From contig CM042084.1 in NCBI GenBank assembly GCA_023512835.1, positions 45,679,609 to 45,743,608 on the forward strand: a stretch of 64,000 nucleotides of DNA. Direction: 5' to 3'. The stretch comes from Taxillus chinensis. Taxonomy: Eukaryota; Streptophyta; Magnoliopsida; Santalales; Loranthaceae. The position numbers and the translations under genes were made by a program. The notes under the pieces are model-generated. The model was given only the letters and a program-made list of their open reading frames with translations, was not told the DNA's origin and ran no database searches. Below are positions 1 through 10,832 of the stretch, piece after piece (position 1 is the stretch's first letter; the number at the start of each line of letters is the position of its first letter).

Positions 1-863
1 GACTTCAGCTTGACTGTTTGCTTGTGGATGATAGGCTAAGGTGCGCCTATGTTGAACTCCATATTTGTTTAAGAGCTTGTCGAAAAGCTTATTGCGAAGT
101 GACTCCCTTCATCACCGATAATTGCTCTAGGTATTCCAAACCTGCTGAATATGTTGCGGCGAAGGAACTTGGTAACCACTTGAGCATCATTCTTCCTAGT
201 GGGTATAGCTTCAACCCACTTCGAGAGGTAATCAACAGCCAGAAGGATGTAAGAAAACCCATCTGATGGTGGGAAAGGTCCCATGAAATCCATTCCCCAT
301 ATGTCAAAAAGTTCTACTGGCATAATGCCAGTTTGGGGCATCTTTTGCTTCCTTGCAATTCCTCCTGTTCTTTGACACTGATCACATGACTTAACAAAGG
401 TGTATGTGTCCTTAAACATGGTTAGCCAGTAAAACCCGCTTTGTAGGATCTTTGCCACCGTTCTTTGCACTCCTAAATGGCCAGCGTAGTCAGATGAATG
501 ACAATGCTTCAATATGCTGTCCACTTCCTCTTCTGACACACATTTTCTGATGATTTGATCAGCACATTGTCTGTAGAGGACAGGCTCATCCCAAATGTAT
601 CTTCTTGCATCAAAGAGGAACCTCTTCTTTTCCTGATAAGTAAACTCGGTAGGTACATAGTCGCATGCATGGTAGTTCACTATATCAACAAACCATGGCG
701 TCTTCACTTCAGCTACAAAGAGCTGCTCATCACGGAAGGTGTCAGAAATAGTAGCACCTTGAGCACTACCTTCCCCTAGCTCTAGCCTTGACAAATGGTC
801 CGCCACAGTGTTGGAAGTCCCCTTCAAGTCTTTAATCTCCAGATCAAACTCTTGGAGTAACAA
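1..863 (-). pseudogene. Athila-A integrase (with RNase H tail), truncated by window edge
   Basis: The integrase joins the element cDNA to host DNA. The open stretch at 69-863 begins in the end of RNase H ([26 protein letters not shown]), followed by a zinc-binding HHCC region (HCHSSDYAGHLG ... CDQCQR). The catalytic core then starts, with the first aspartate in WGMDFMGPF and the second in GDEGSHF. A base is lost just after GSHF, so the frame shifts near position 85. The remaining core ([17 protein letters not shown]...) continues to base 1 in another frame and includes the catalytic glutamate region HPQANSQAEV, where the usual glycine is a serine. The C-terminal part is outside the window. 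Confidence 0.9.
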
Positions 864-1714
864 AACCCATCCTTCTTGCTGAACAAGTATCTCAAGGCAA
901 CGTGGTCGGTGTAAACAATGACCTTAGTGCCCAAAAGATATGACCGAAACTTATCACAAGCAAACACCACAGCAAGTAACTCCTTCTCTGTAGTAGTGTA
1001 ATTGAGCTGGGCCTCATTGAGTGTGTGACTGGCATAATATATTGCCCTGAAAACCTTGTCCCATTTCTGCCCAAGCACCGCTCCGACTGCAAAGTCACTC
1101 GCATCACACATCAGCTCAAAGGGTTGCGACCAGTCTGGAGCTACTATCACCGGTGCTGAACCGAGCTTCTCTTTCAGCACTGTAAAGGCCTGAAGGCAGT
1201 CTTCAGAAAAAACAAAAGGAACATCCTTCTCTAAAAGCATGCTTAGGGGCTTGGCAATTTTTGAGAAATCTTTGATGAACCGCCGATAAAACCCTGCATG
1301 ACCCAGAAAGCTTCGGATGCCCTTCACATTGGTGGGAGGAGGTAGACTCTCAATGGTGGAGATCTTTGCTCTATCTACTTCCAACCCAGCTGCGGACACT
1401 CTATGCCCAAGGACGACTCCTTCCTTGACCATGAAGTGACACTTCTCCCAGTTCAAGACCAGGTCCTTTTCCTTGCATCGGATCAACACGGTTTCCAGAT
1501 TTCTGAGGCAGATGGAAAAAGATGAACCAAATATCGAGAAGTCATTCATAAAGACTTCCATAATGTCCTCCACCAACCCTTGAAAGATTGCCATCATACA
1601 CCTCTGGAAAGTAGCAGGTGCGTTGCAGAGACCAAATGGCATACGCCTAAAAGCATACGTGCCAAAAGGGCACGTGAATATAGTCTTCTCTTGATCCTCC
1701 GGGGCAACTGCTAT
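824..1714 (-). pseudogene. Athila-A reverse transcriptase palm/thumb and RNase H
   Basis: An open frame at 824-1642 begins at MPFGLCNAPATFQ. The polymerase active-site box reads FMNDF at about residues 31-35, where family members have FMDDF, so one catalytic aspartate is replaced by asparagine. The connection follows (GIRSFLGHAGFYRRFIKDFSKIAKPL), then RNase H with MCDASDFAVGAVLGQ, TEKELLAVVFACDKFR and VIYTDH-like VIVYTDHVALRYLF. A frameshift near 860 separates it from the integrase frame. The missing catalytic residue shows that this copy could not polymerise DNA even if its frames were open. Confidence 0.92.
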
Positions 1715-2518
1715 CTAGTTGTATCCGGAACAACCGTCCAGAAAACAATAATACGGGTAGCCAGCTAACCGATCTAGCATTTGATCAATGAAAGGTAACG
1801 GAAAGTGGTCCTTATGAGTGGCTTTATTCAGCTTGCGGTAGTCGATGCACATGCGCCACCCGGTCACTATGCGGGATGGAATGAGTGGCTTCTCATTGCG
1901 TACCACTGTCATGCCGCCCTTCTTGGGAACCACTTGCACTGGACTAACCCAGGAGCTATCTAAAATGGCATATATGATGCCCGCTTTCCTCCACTTCAGA
2001 ATCTCCTTGCCAACAACTTCCTTCATTGCAGGATTGAGCCTGCGTTGGCGCTCTACAGTAGGAGTATAAGACTCCTCCATCAGTATCTTGTGCATACAGA
2101 CTGCTGGACTTATACCTTTTATATCATCCAGAGACCACCCCAGGGCCTGCTTATGCTCCCTTAAGACTTCTAGTAGCTGTCTGGTTTCTTCTACTGTTAA
2201 GGACGTAGCTACTATCACAGGGTAACGCCCTTGTGTATCCAAAAACTCGTACCTCAGATGTTCTGGGAGTTCCTTCAGAACTGTCAAGGGTTCTGAGATT
2301 GCTGAGGATTCAGTTGAGGGAGGCTGCTGCTCAGCTTGGTCTTCCAGCACTTCATAAGTTTCTTCCGGTTCCGCCTCAGCAAAATCCACTTGCTGCAATT
2401 CGCGATCCAAGCTTTCAGTGATCAAGCTCTCTTCGAAGTAGCTGTCTACGAATTCAGCAATCTGATCCATCCAATAGCAGCTGGAATGATCATTCGCCTT
2501 GCGCATCGAACGCTCCAT
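1715..2518 (-). pseudogene. Athila-A protease-RT linker and RT N-terminal half
   Basis: This 267-codon open stretch carries an acidic linker, the lead-in LPEHLRYEFLDTQGRYPVIVA, then RT fingers (PAMKEVVGKEILKWRKAGIIY, VQVVPKKGGMTVV, WRMCIDYRKLNKATHKDHFPLPFIDQ) and the first catalytic aspartate in YYCFLDGCSGYN. It ends at a TAG where relatives have a glutamine codon after SGYN, which fits a single C-to-T change. The polymerase core then resumes downstream in 824-1714. Lengths and order match the same region of Athila-B (35594-36300). Confidence 0.9.
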
Positions 2519-2860
2519 GTGAACACCACTGCGTCTTCATCCACACGCAGTGTCAACTCCCCTGAGTTTACATCGATCAAGGCCCTTCTGGTACTTAGGA
2601 ATGGCCTTCCAAGAATCAGTTGGACTCCTTTATCTTCCTCCATTTCCAAAACAACAAAGTCCACTGGGAAGATAAAGCGATCCACCTTGATTAAAACATC
2701 TTCAATGATGCCCGCCAGCTTTCCTATTGAGCGATCAGCAAATTGTAAAGATATGGAAGTGGGCTTTATTCCAGTCAAGCCCAGTCACCGATAGATGGAC
2801 ATTGGCATCAGATTTATACTCGCCCCTAAATCACATAGGGCTTGCTCCAATTGCGAGGTG
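2446..2860 (-). pseudogene. Athila-A aspartic protease (retropepsin)
   Basis: Retropepsin cuts the polyprotein. On the minus strand at about 2805-2860 the sequence reads ALCDLGASINLMP, the active-site DLGAS motif, followed by a stop just after SIYR. The domain resumes at 2446-2778 with TSISLQFADRS, FPVDFVVLEMEED and the conserved end-piece LILGRPFLSTRRALIDV. The same architecture occurs in Athila-B (35100-35420). The internal stop and a later frame change make it non-functional. Confidence 0.85.
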
Positions 2861-3676
2861 CCAATGGTGCAGGTCAGAGTGAAACTACCCGGATCTTTAA
2901 GCTTGGGTGGTAGCTTGGCCGCACCACCGCACCGATGTCATTTGTGAGAGCCACTATCTCACAATCGGTGTAGCTTCTCCTCTTGGACAGCGAGATCCTT
3001 TAAAAATTTGACATAACCAGGCATCTTTCCAAGGCTTCTATGAATGGGATGTTCACCTCCAAGCTTCTTGAATACGTCTAAAAATTTCTGGGAACCGAGC
3101 ATCTAACTTCTTTTTCCTCGGCCTTTGAGGATACGGCATAGGAGGTTTATACGGAATGGGAGAGCTAGCTTCGGTGCCGACGGGCTATCGGTTGACTACT
3201 TCCAACCTGTCCTTTTGGGTCCTTATCGCTCAAGACCTCCTTCTTTAGCTTCCTCCTGGGCGTCTTGTTCGACTCCTCCTTGTTTCGCTCAATTTTCTTC
3301 TCTCCAATTAGTAGTTCTTTCCCACTTCTAAGCATTATAGCTTTGCATTGCTCCCTTGGGTTGACCTCCGTATTCTTGGGAAAAGTATTTGATGAAGATG
3401 GCCTAACCGCATTTGCTAGCCGGCCAATCTGGCCGCTCTATATTCTTCACGCCCGCTCCAAGATCCTGGACGAAGTGGTAAGGGACTCAATCCTCGTCTC
3501 CCCCTTACTCATTCCGTCGGTTGCTTGCTTAGCAAATTGATAAAAGAAGTTCCGCATCTCTTCATCCTTTGCCTTCTCTTTGTCTTCCTCCTTCTGTTGA
3601 GGCATCTTCTGGAACCTAGGAGGAAGTTGTGCCTGAGAATGTTCTCCATACCTTGTCTTGCTCCATGGCAGGGACC
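2861..3676 (-). other. eroded gag-protease linker of Athila-A
   Basis: No long frame survives. On the minus strand, short homologous pieces appear in changing frames: PMPYPQRPRKKK near 3100, and remnants corresponding to the Athila-B phrase EILEQMPRYRKYIKDFVKKK near 3000. It is the lysine/glutamate-rich linker between capsid and protease, damaged by several small indels. Nothing else is visible here. Confidence 0.6.
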
Positions 3677-4864
3677 TTATTTCGCCTTTGCCATAAGTAA
3701 GGCCGTTGTTGAAATTGTTGAGGTCCTCCCCGAGTCCTGGAAGTTGTTAGGCCGAGGAGGATTCTGGCACCGATTTGGATTCGAAATTGTCTCTGGAATC
3801 CTCCACCTCGATTCCCAACATATTGGGCTTCTTCGTATAGCCGGGCTACAGCGGCGTCGTCGAATCGCCTTGGGTTGTTCAGTTCTGCCCTCCATGCGAA
3901 CAACCATCACTGACATTTGCTCTGTCAGTAACTCCATCTTCCTTGTCAACTCATCAAACTGAGTTGAATTTGATGAATTTGATACCGCAGCCACCGGCTC
4001 AGCTCTAGGGCGTCTGTCATTGGACCATTGGCAGTTGGACAACGCCATTCGCTCTATAAGCTTCACTGCTGCAGAAGGCTCCATCATCATGAATGCTCCT
4101 CCAGCGGCTGCATCTATCATGCTCCTTGTATTTGCGTGCAGACCTGCATAAAAAGATTCGACTTGTAACCATTCTGGCCTGCCATGATTAGGACACCTCC
4201 TAACCAAGTCTTTGAATCGCTCCCAGGCCTCGTATAGTGACTCATCACCATGCTGGGTGAATTGATTTATTTGGCTCCTTAAATGAATAACTCTTGTTGG
4301 TGGAAAGTACTTGGAGAGAAACTTCTCCACCATTTGGTCCCATGTGTGTATGCTACCAGCAGGTAGGGACTGGAACCAACCAAGAGCTCGGTCCTTCAGT
4401 GAAAACGGGAAGAGTCGCAACTTAATGGCGTCATCCGAGACTCCATTGATTTTGATGGTGTCGCAAATTTGCAAGAATCGCGCTAGATGGTTATGTGGAT
4501 CATCTAGTGCCGAGCCTCGGAATACATCTTGCCCCACCATCTGCAGTAGCACATGCTTCAGCTCGAAGTTATTTTCTTGGACCGGCACCCTTCTAATGCC
4601 TGAATACTCAACCGATAGTACAGGTCTAGCATAATCCATGAAGGTCCTCGGCTGATAACCTCCTTGGCCGTTGTACATCTTCTCTTGCTCTGTTTTCAGC
4701 CATGATTTCTTCGCACAAGGTATGTAAGCCTTCCAACTTCTATTCATTGCAGCTAATACCCTCTGAGCCCTTCGCTGCTCTCGCAATGTCCGTTCGATTT
4801 CGGGATCGTATGGTAATAACTCACCCCTGGTGTGACGCATACACAGAGGAATTTTCTCAAACAC
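3616..4864 (-). pseudogene. Athila-A gag (capsid)
   Basis: Gag forms the particle in which reverse transcription occurs. The main open frame is 3677-4864 (395 codons). A likely true start is the methionine of MRHTRGELLPYDPEIER, near 4840, because the same MRHTRGELLPY start follows the PBS in the non-autonomous element at 54195. Key capsid phrases are FMDYARPVLSVEYSGIRR, DDPHNHLARFLQICDTIKIN, LRLFPFSLKDRALGWFQSLP, FLSKYFPPTRV and ESLYEAWERFKDLVRRCP (Retrotrans_gag fold). No CCHC zinc knuckle is seen, as is usual for Athila. The frame shifts near 3680-3900 and the C-terminal part continues in another frame. Confidence 0.92.
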
Positions 4865-5007
4865 CTATGGTGCACCCCTGCAAAGTAGCAAAAACAAATA
4901 AATACCAGGTAACACCGTACTAGAAAATTACAAGAAAGTAAAAATCCAGATCACAAATAATCTTAAGCACCTTATGTCACTTAATCCTAACAACGTTTGG
5001 CTTGCTT

Positions 5008-5023
5008 CCCGACAACGGCGCCA
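5008..5023 (-). other. primer-binding site, tRNA-Asp type (Athila-A)
   Basis: The minus strand reads TGGCGCCGTTGTCGGG, complementary with one mismatch to the 3' end of plant tRNA-Asp (GTC). It lies seven bases inside the LTR edge, the normal position for priming minus-strand cDNA. Confidence 0.88.
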
Positions 5024-5926
5024 AAAACTTGACCCGTATAAATTATGTCTATAGGTTTTGCAGCAAATGCACTGCTCAAGTAATAAAATGGAGTCTTAAG
5101 ACTCCGGTTGTCGAACCCACAGGGAGGTAGCTAATGTTGTTAAGCAGCAAGCACTAAGCTAATAAGTTGATTTTATGTCTGGACAATTGATTTTTGTTGT
5201 ACAAATAGTTTGAACGAAAAATGATTAAATCAAAATGTTGGCAAGCTATTGGTATAGAAATTTCAGTGATAAAGGCTCTAGGGTCACAATGTTTACCACC
5301 CAATCGATTGTAATAGTCTGGTTATGGCTCTTGTTCTTGATTTATGTTCTAGTTCATGTTCATGTTGATTATCTCCTGCCTATCTTACATTTGGTCCATG
5401 CTAAGATAGATTTAAGGCTTTTATCCCATTTGGTCCATATGAATAAAAGTGCTCAAGGTAGATAAACAATCTAATAGTTGCCGACTTGGTCCATCATGCA
5501 ATATTAAATCTAATTCACTAGTGTTCCACCCTAGACAAGGGCTAAGATTACCTAATTATGCATAAACTAGGCATTTCCATACAAGCAAGTGAATTAAACA
5601 AGAACTGAATTCTATTTTATTGAACAACCATAACCAAACTGAATACAATTTATTGGGGGCTACATTGCTCCCCTAGACTAATAAAACTACTCCATAATCA
5701 TGACAAAAGCAATAACAATTACAAGAAAGAACATGATTATAGTACCATGACAATAAAGGAAGACCCCAAGATGAACCAGGACTCCAGCCTCCAAAGACTC
5801 TGGCGTCTGCTGCCCAAAATCACTCCTTGCCAAGGACAATCTGATCTTTTAGCAATGGCTATAGCTCTTTTCAGAACTCAGATCAGATTCTCCCACTCAA
5901 GATGCTTTACAATGCCTCCAAAGACC

Positions 5927-5940
5927 CCTATTTATAGGAT
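5927..5940 (-). promoter_or_regulatory. TATA box of Athila-A LTR
   Basis: The minus strand reads CCTATAAATAGGGG, a strong plant TATA box. It lies about 60 bp downstream of the palindrome at 5998-6017, the same order as in the Athila-B LTR (31961-32033). Confidence 0.75.
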
Positions 5941-5997
5941 TTAGTGGGCCAATTTAGGGTGACAAAAGATGTGCCCTAATTATAAATGTGGTCGCAG

Positions 5998-6017
5998 CCA
6001 AAACGACGTCGTTTTGG
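5998..6017. promoter_or_regulatory. 20-bp perfect palindrome with ACGT core
   Basis: CCAAAACGACGTCGTTTTGG is its own reverse complement, centred on GACGTC, a bZIP-type ACGT core. Related near-palindromes lie at the same place upstream of the TATA box in every complete U3 in this window except family X. Confidence 0.7.
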
Positions 6018-6135
6018 TTAGTGACACTATTCAACGTTCTAGGCTCAATAACACCCAAACTCACACCAAATTTGACCCCAGTTCTTTAGAGGAAAATGAT
6101 TAAAACAACAAAACACATCATTTGGAGCTCAAAAA

Positions 6136-6295
6136 TGCTTGCACGTGAGAATGCACGTGAGAAGACCCTTTTCACGTGCAGCTCCAAATCATCCCAAATT
6201 TGCTCCAAAGCTTCCTCTTGAGTGGTAGAAGGCATCTAAGCAATAAAATCCTTGCACGTGAGAATGCACGTGAGAAAGCCTTTTCACGTGCACCT
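6136..6295 (-). promoter_or_regulatory. duplicated G-box (CACGTG) clusters in Athila-A U3
   Basis: Six CACGTG hexamers occur in two triplets (6136-6180 and 6250-6295) with nearly identical spacing, showing an internal duplication of about 115 bp. CACGTG is the plant G-box bound by bZIP and bHLH factors. The role as enhancer is inferred. Confidence 0.65.
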
Positions 6296-6570
6296 TGATT
6301 TTGCCTTCATTTTGTTTCCATCTTCTTCCTATAGCTTCCTCTTGAGTGTATGGAGTGATCTAGCCAAGGTGTGTGGGAAAAGGTTGCTCCAAAACCTTCC
6401 AAAAACACTCAAAAAGTACCACTATACACCAAACAGGGTCTTCCTAGGGGTTAGAGCAAATATGTGTAAAATATCATGCAACTAGGTACAAAATATACTC
6501 TAAAACACCCTAAATAAGGCCTAGGATAATGGCATAAATGCACGTTATCAATCACTAGAGCAAACTTTAA

Positions 6571-8237
6571 TGTAATGACTCGTGTTTGAGGATCTCATTT
6601 TGGTATTGTGCCCAGTGATATGAGCGTTTTGGCTACAGTTAGGAATTTGGAGTTCGGGGCCTTGGAAGGCTAGTTGTGTAATTTTGGGTGTTTATTAATT
6701 AAAAAATTAGCAAGAAATATAAATATGAGGAAACATAAAGAGAGATCCACTTTACGATATCACATTGGTGTGTTTGAGAGAGAGAGCTTAGAGAGCTTGG
6801 AAGCTTGAAGCCTCGGTGATTTGGGGCGATTTGGGCTCATAAAGCTCAAAGAATCACTCTAGGTAGGGGTTCTTGTACTCCTTCTCTTGATTATGTTCTT
6901 GATTTGCACAAATTTTGTCATGATATGAAATATAGCATGAACCTTGGATTTTAGGGAATTTAGGGAAAATCCAGATTTTAAGTTAGATCTGGTGGTTTAT
7001 CATAAGATCTGTGGTTAAGATCTGATTTATATCATTGTGGGTATGTATTTTTGAAATCTGGGGGTTTATAACCATGTATTTCATGAGGGTTGAGAAGCCA
7101 ACCATGATGTTAAGGTAGATCAAGATTTACATGGATATAATTTATAAAAACAATATATATGTGTGTTTCTATTGTTACCGTGTGATTTAGAGGCGTTAAA
7201 GACGCATTTTGGAGTATATTTTGTGGTTTTTTTGAGTTAAAAGTGGATTCCTAGGTGTCTGGAGGTCACTGGGTTGATTCCAGACGAAGAACAAGCCAAA
7301 AAACGATGATTAACAGTACCCTAGGTGATCTAGGAAGGGGTGAAGGTCGAAGGGTCGAAGGGTCAAACTTCGAAGGGGTCGAAAGGTCAAAGTTCGAAGG
7401 TCAAAGGTCAAAGGTCGAGGCAGATCTTCGAGTCTTCAAGTCTGAGCTTCGAGTCTCTAGGTTAGCAATTCTGCAAGCTTCGAGTTAGTAGTTCCAAGGT
7501 ACAGTAGGACTATTTACATTGTAAACCAGTAAGTATTATACTTAAGTTACAATGTAAGTAACGAAATACCCCCCTTTCGGATTCAAAGAAAAATACTAGA
7601 AAATTAAATTCCTACTCCTTCAAAATGTGAAAAATGAGATTTAGTGTAAAATTTCAGAAATTTGTAGTTTTTTGTAGTGGTGACTTTTTGGAAAGTGGGG
7701 CTAGACCTCTCAGAAAAATCCTCAAAAATCAGATTATTTTAGTTATTGTATGTGGAGCCAATGTCGGGACTTTTTATTTCAAGAAAACAACTTTTACGAA
7801 AATTCTCTCTCTTGGTCAAGACTTGAGGATAGTTTTGTGAAAACTGGCCTATATTTCGGGGAGAGTTGTGAACTTTGTAGGCTTGCGAGGCTATCTTGTT
7901 AAGCCTGGGAGACTATTGTTGAGGGCCTGAGAGGCAAGATTTGTTTAGAGCTTAAGAGGCTACTGTGCCTAAGTGGTAATACGGGGCCCGAGGGGCAGTA
8001 CTGTGCCTGGGGGCAACATGGTGCCTGAGGGGCAATGTTTGGGATTACCTAGGAGGTTTTCTTTGTATTTTAATGTGTGTACATGATTGAAATAGTGATG
8101 TATATGTAGCATTACACGAGCACATGCCTACACTAGTTTATGAGTTGGGATGGGTCGGGGAGACATGATCCCTACTGAGCTGTGGTTGCTCACCCCTCCT
8201 GTTGTGTTTGTTTTTGTTTGTTTCAGGTGCTTACAGG
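6571..8237 (+). repeat. LTR of family X (Tekay-related), copy 1, truncated at 3' end
   Basis: It starts TGTAATGACTCGTG, like the family X LTR at 23499 (TGTAAGGACCCGTG). It shares the block AGATTATTTTAGTTAT...TTTATTTCAAGAAAA, the purine-rich CCTGAGAGGC repeats and the tail TGAGTTGGGATGGGTCGGGG...CTCACCCCTCCTGTTG. It stops after TTTCAGGTGCTTACAGG, about 250 bp short of the copy at 23499-25382. A TCGAAGG-rich block occupies 7340-7480. Twenty bases (6551-6570) separate it from the Athila-A LTR. Confidence 0.82.
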
Positions 8238-8302
8238 ACATTGCCCCTCAGGCACCATGTTGCCCTCACCATGATGCTCACCCCTCTTGTTGTGTTTGGG
8301 AT
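8238..8302. other. patchwork filler DNA at a repair junction
   Basis: Bases 8238-8264 are an inverted copy of 8013-8039, and bases about 8274-8297 repeat the direct sequence at 8188-8212 (TGCTCACCCCTCnTGTTGTG). This joins truncated LTR X to truncated LTR Y. Short, locally templated pieces of this kind are typical of break repair by synthesis-dependent end joining (inference). Confidence 0.7.
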
Positions 8303-9399
8303 GGGGGGTGAATAGGCTCTAATCGAAAACTCTTCTTCGTCTCTGGCACAACACTTGTCTGGTTAAAAGATAGAATCAATGCGGAGGATAACCAGATAGT
8401 GGAAGTATTCTGTTTTATTATCAAAAGATAATTACAACAAAATATAGCAGATTAAAGCTAATGAAGCTTTTCGATCTACAAAAAACTCTCTAGCATTCTG
8501 TTTATAGTAACTTACACTCTAGCCAATTTAATCTCTAAGAGCTCTTGTACATGTACGCGCATACATTGAAAATATACAAGTCTTAATATCTATAGCCATC
8601 CGTTGGAAAAACATGCTTGGAACATGATCTTCCGAGCACCGTGTAACATTGAATTCTTCTCGGAAATGTTTTTGCTTTAATTGTTGTGGATGTGGAGCTC
8701 ATGATCTTGGGTCTTTAAACATTGAATTACCTCACATGATTCCAAGTGCAATCAAAGCTCTGTCCACATCTCCGTGTGTTCCACATGTAAGATGATTCAG
8801 ATCATCAACAAGTCTGTCTTATATTGGGACACAATGAGTTGATGACTTTAAATGCGAAGCTAATAAAGTGAAGTAGCATCTTCTTAGTCTGTTGTAAAGT
8901 TTCTTACTTTGTGCTAGAGAAGCTCGGATCCTTACTCCGTGTCAGTGGTTGCTTACTCCGTATCAGTTTGATACTGGAATCCTTATTCTGTGTTAGCGCT
9001 TCCTTACTCTGTATGAACGAAAGGTTTGGAGAGCTTACTCAGTATCAGCGCTACCTTATTCCGTTTGAGTTCCTTACTCTGCATGAGTTCCTTACTCTGC
9101 ATGAGTAAAAGGTCCGGATGGCTTACTCCGTATCAGCGCATCCTTACTCCGCTCGAATAAAAGGTTCGGATTCGTTACTCCGCATCTGTTTTCCTTACTC
9201 TGTGCGAACAAAGGACTTGGGTCCTTATTCCACATAAGTCCTTCCTTACTCCGCATGAATGAAAGACTCAGATTTATTACTCCATGTCTTCTTGTCCTTA
9301 GTCTGCTTGAGTGGAAGACTTAGCTTTTTATTCCATGACAGTTTTCTCTTACTCCATGCGAGATGTAGACTAGGATTCTTATTCCGCATCTATTAAACT

Positions 9400-10832
9400 T
9401 GTAGGTCCCAAATTTGAGTCCAGAGGGGGGTGAATAGACTCTCTTCACGGAAGCTGATTGTTAGTTGGTTATTTCTTCTATAGACAACCGCAATGAGTAT
9501 TTATAAAGAAGATGACAATATGGAATAGGAGTGATAAATAGCTATCAAACAAATCTGAGAGTGGAGTAATTGTTGAAGGAGTAACAGTTCTCGGATGTGA
9601 ACATGGTCAATATTCCTACGGCGGAAGCTGATTGTTAGTTGGTTATTTCTTCTATAGAGAACCGCAATGAGTATTTATGAAGAAGATGACAATATGGAAT
9701 AAGAGTGATAAATAGCTATCAAACAAATCTGAGAGTGGAGTAATTGTTGAAGCAGTAACAGTTCTCGGATGTGAACATAGTGAATATTCCTATGGAAGTC
9801 AATATGAACTAATTGACTCTGTTTGGAATGTTCTGTGATAGATTTTGGATTGTGAACCAACAACACTAGGATTAGACACGAAGGTTTGCTGACTAGTAAA
9901 TAAAACAAGATATTGATTTGTGCATGAGTAGATTGTTCTTGTTCTTCTTTCAATACGGCGCACAACACTTGGAAGAATTCTCTCAAACTCTCTCTCTAGC
10001 GTTGGAACGCTCAAGTTGATTCTCGAAAAGTTTTTTTCTTTAATGTATGTCAGAATCTTATGTATTGTGTTCTGTGTGTTCCATGCCTTTTGAGATAGAG
10101 GTTAACTCGTTATTTTTCATTTTTTGTGTGTGACAGATATATTTTATATTTTAAGTGCTCATGCGCCTTGTTATCCATCCTGAAAGTCTGACTTTTCGCC
10201 ACTGAAAATGAGGAAGTATAGAGGATGGGTGATCTGCTCTGACTTGGCAGATCTGTTGCCCATACTGCATATTTGCATGCCCATACTATCTCTCTCTAGT
10301 GACAGTTATCTTTTCGTTTGTCAGTTTATATTACATGGACTCTTCCACCTTTGGTCTTCGAGTCTGTTTGTCTCCATTTTGTTTATTAACAGTGTTTATT
10401 GCTTCAACCCTATGACCCTACGAATCTTCGAGTTTTAGTGGAAAATTAGGTTCTATTAATTATCTTAGCTACACATGGAGACTCTCACTTTACGGGCTTC
10501 GAGTCTTCAAGTCAATTGATGTCCAGTCACTTCTCTTAAGAATTCTTTGACTCTGCGAGTCTGCGAGTTTATCCTTGAATGCAGTGACTTATGCTTTTCC
10601 GAACTTCAACTCTATAACCTTCGACCCTACCAATCTACGAGTCGCATGTTTTTCTGTTACTTACTTGCTTCGAGTCTCCAGACCCTACAAGTCTATGAGT
10701 CTCTTGTCAGTATGTTTAGTGACAGTTTTACTTCTACGAGCTTCGACTCTTCGGCTATGATACCTCTGGATCTTCGAGTCTCCAGACTTGGAATGGTTTT
10801 GGCAGCTTCATCAAATCCTATAGTTCCCAACA
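9400..10832 (-). mobile_element. solo LTR of family Z with 5-bp TSD
   Basis: The plus strand starts TGTAGGTCCC and ends GTTCCCAACA, so the LTR reads TGTTGGGAAC...GGGACCTACA on the minus strand. It is flanked by AAACT on both sides (9395-9399 and 10833-10837), inside LTR Y. No internal region remains, so it arose by recombination between two LTRs. The minus-strand start (AGGATTTGATGAAGCTGCC) matches the fragment at 29900. A GACTCG-type repeat block spans about 10370-10790. Confidence 0.9.
9448..9795. repeat. 174-bp tandem duplication inside solo LTR Z
   Basis: Two copies start with CGGAAGCTGATTGTTAG at 9448 and 9622, with about ten differences by eye. The duplication lies in the U5 end of the solo LTR. 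Confidence 0.85.

Larger units (their letters stand above)
1..6550 (-). mobile_element. Athila-lineage Ty3/gypsy retrotransposon (Athila-A), 5' part only
   Basis: Read on the minus strand this is an LTR (5030-6550), a tRNA-Asp type primer-binding site, gag, protease, reverse transcriptase, RNase H and most of integrase, ending at the window edge. The order PR-RT-RH-IN is that of Ty3/gypsy. The RT block beginning MPFGLCNAPATFQRCMMAIF and the gag phrase KLRLFPFSLKDRALGWF are typical of the plant Athila lineage. Frames are broken by stops and shifts, so the copy is dead. Its 3' part and second LTR lie outside the window. Confidence 0.93.
5030..6550 (-). repeat. 5' LTR of Athila-A
   Basis: The LTR is about 1.52 kb. 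The minus-strand start TGATAACGTGCA at 6550 matches the Athila-B LTR starts at 31439 and 43330. The end, GCGGGTCA at 5030, matches the end of the LTR fragment at 53399-53999. It contains U3 with two G-box clusters, a perfect ACGT palindrome, a TATA box, and a U5 that is collinear with 53399-53999 over about 600 bp. Confidence 0.9.
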
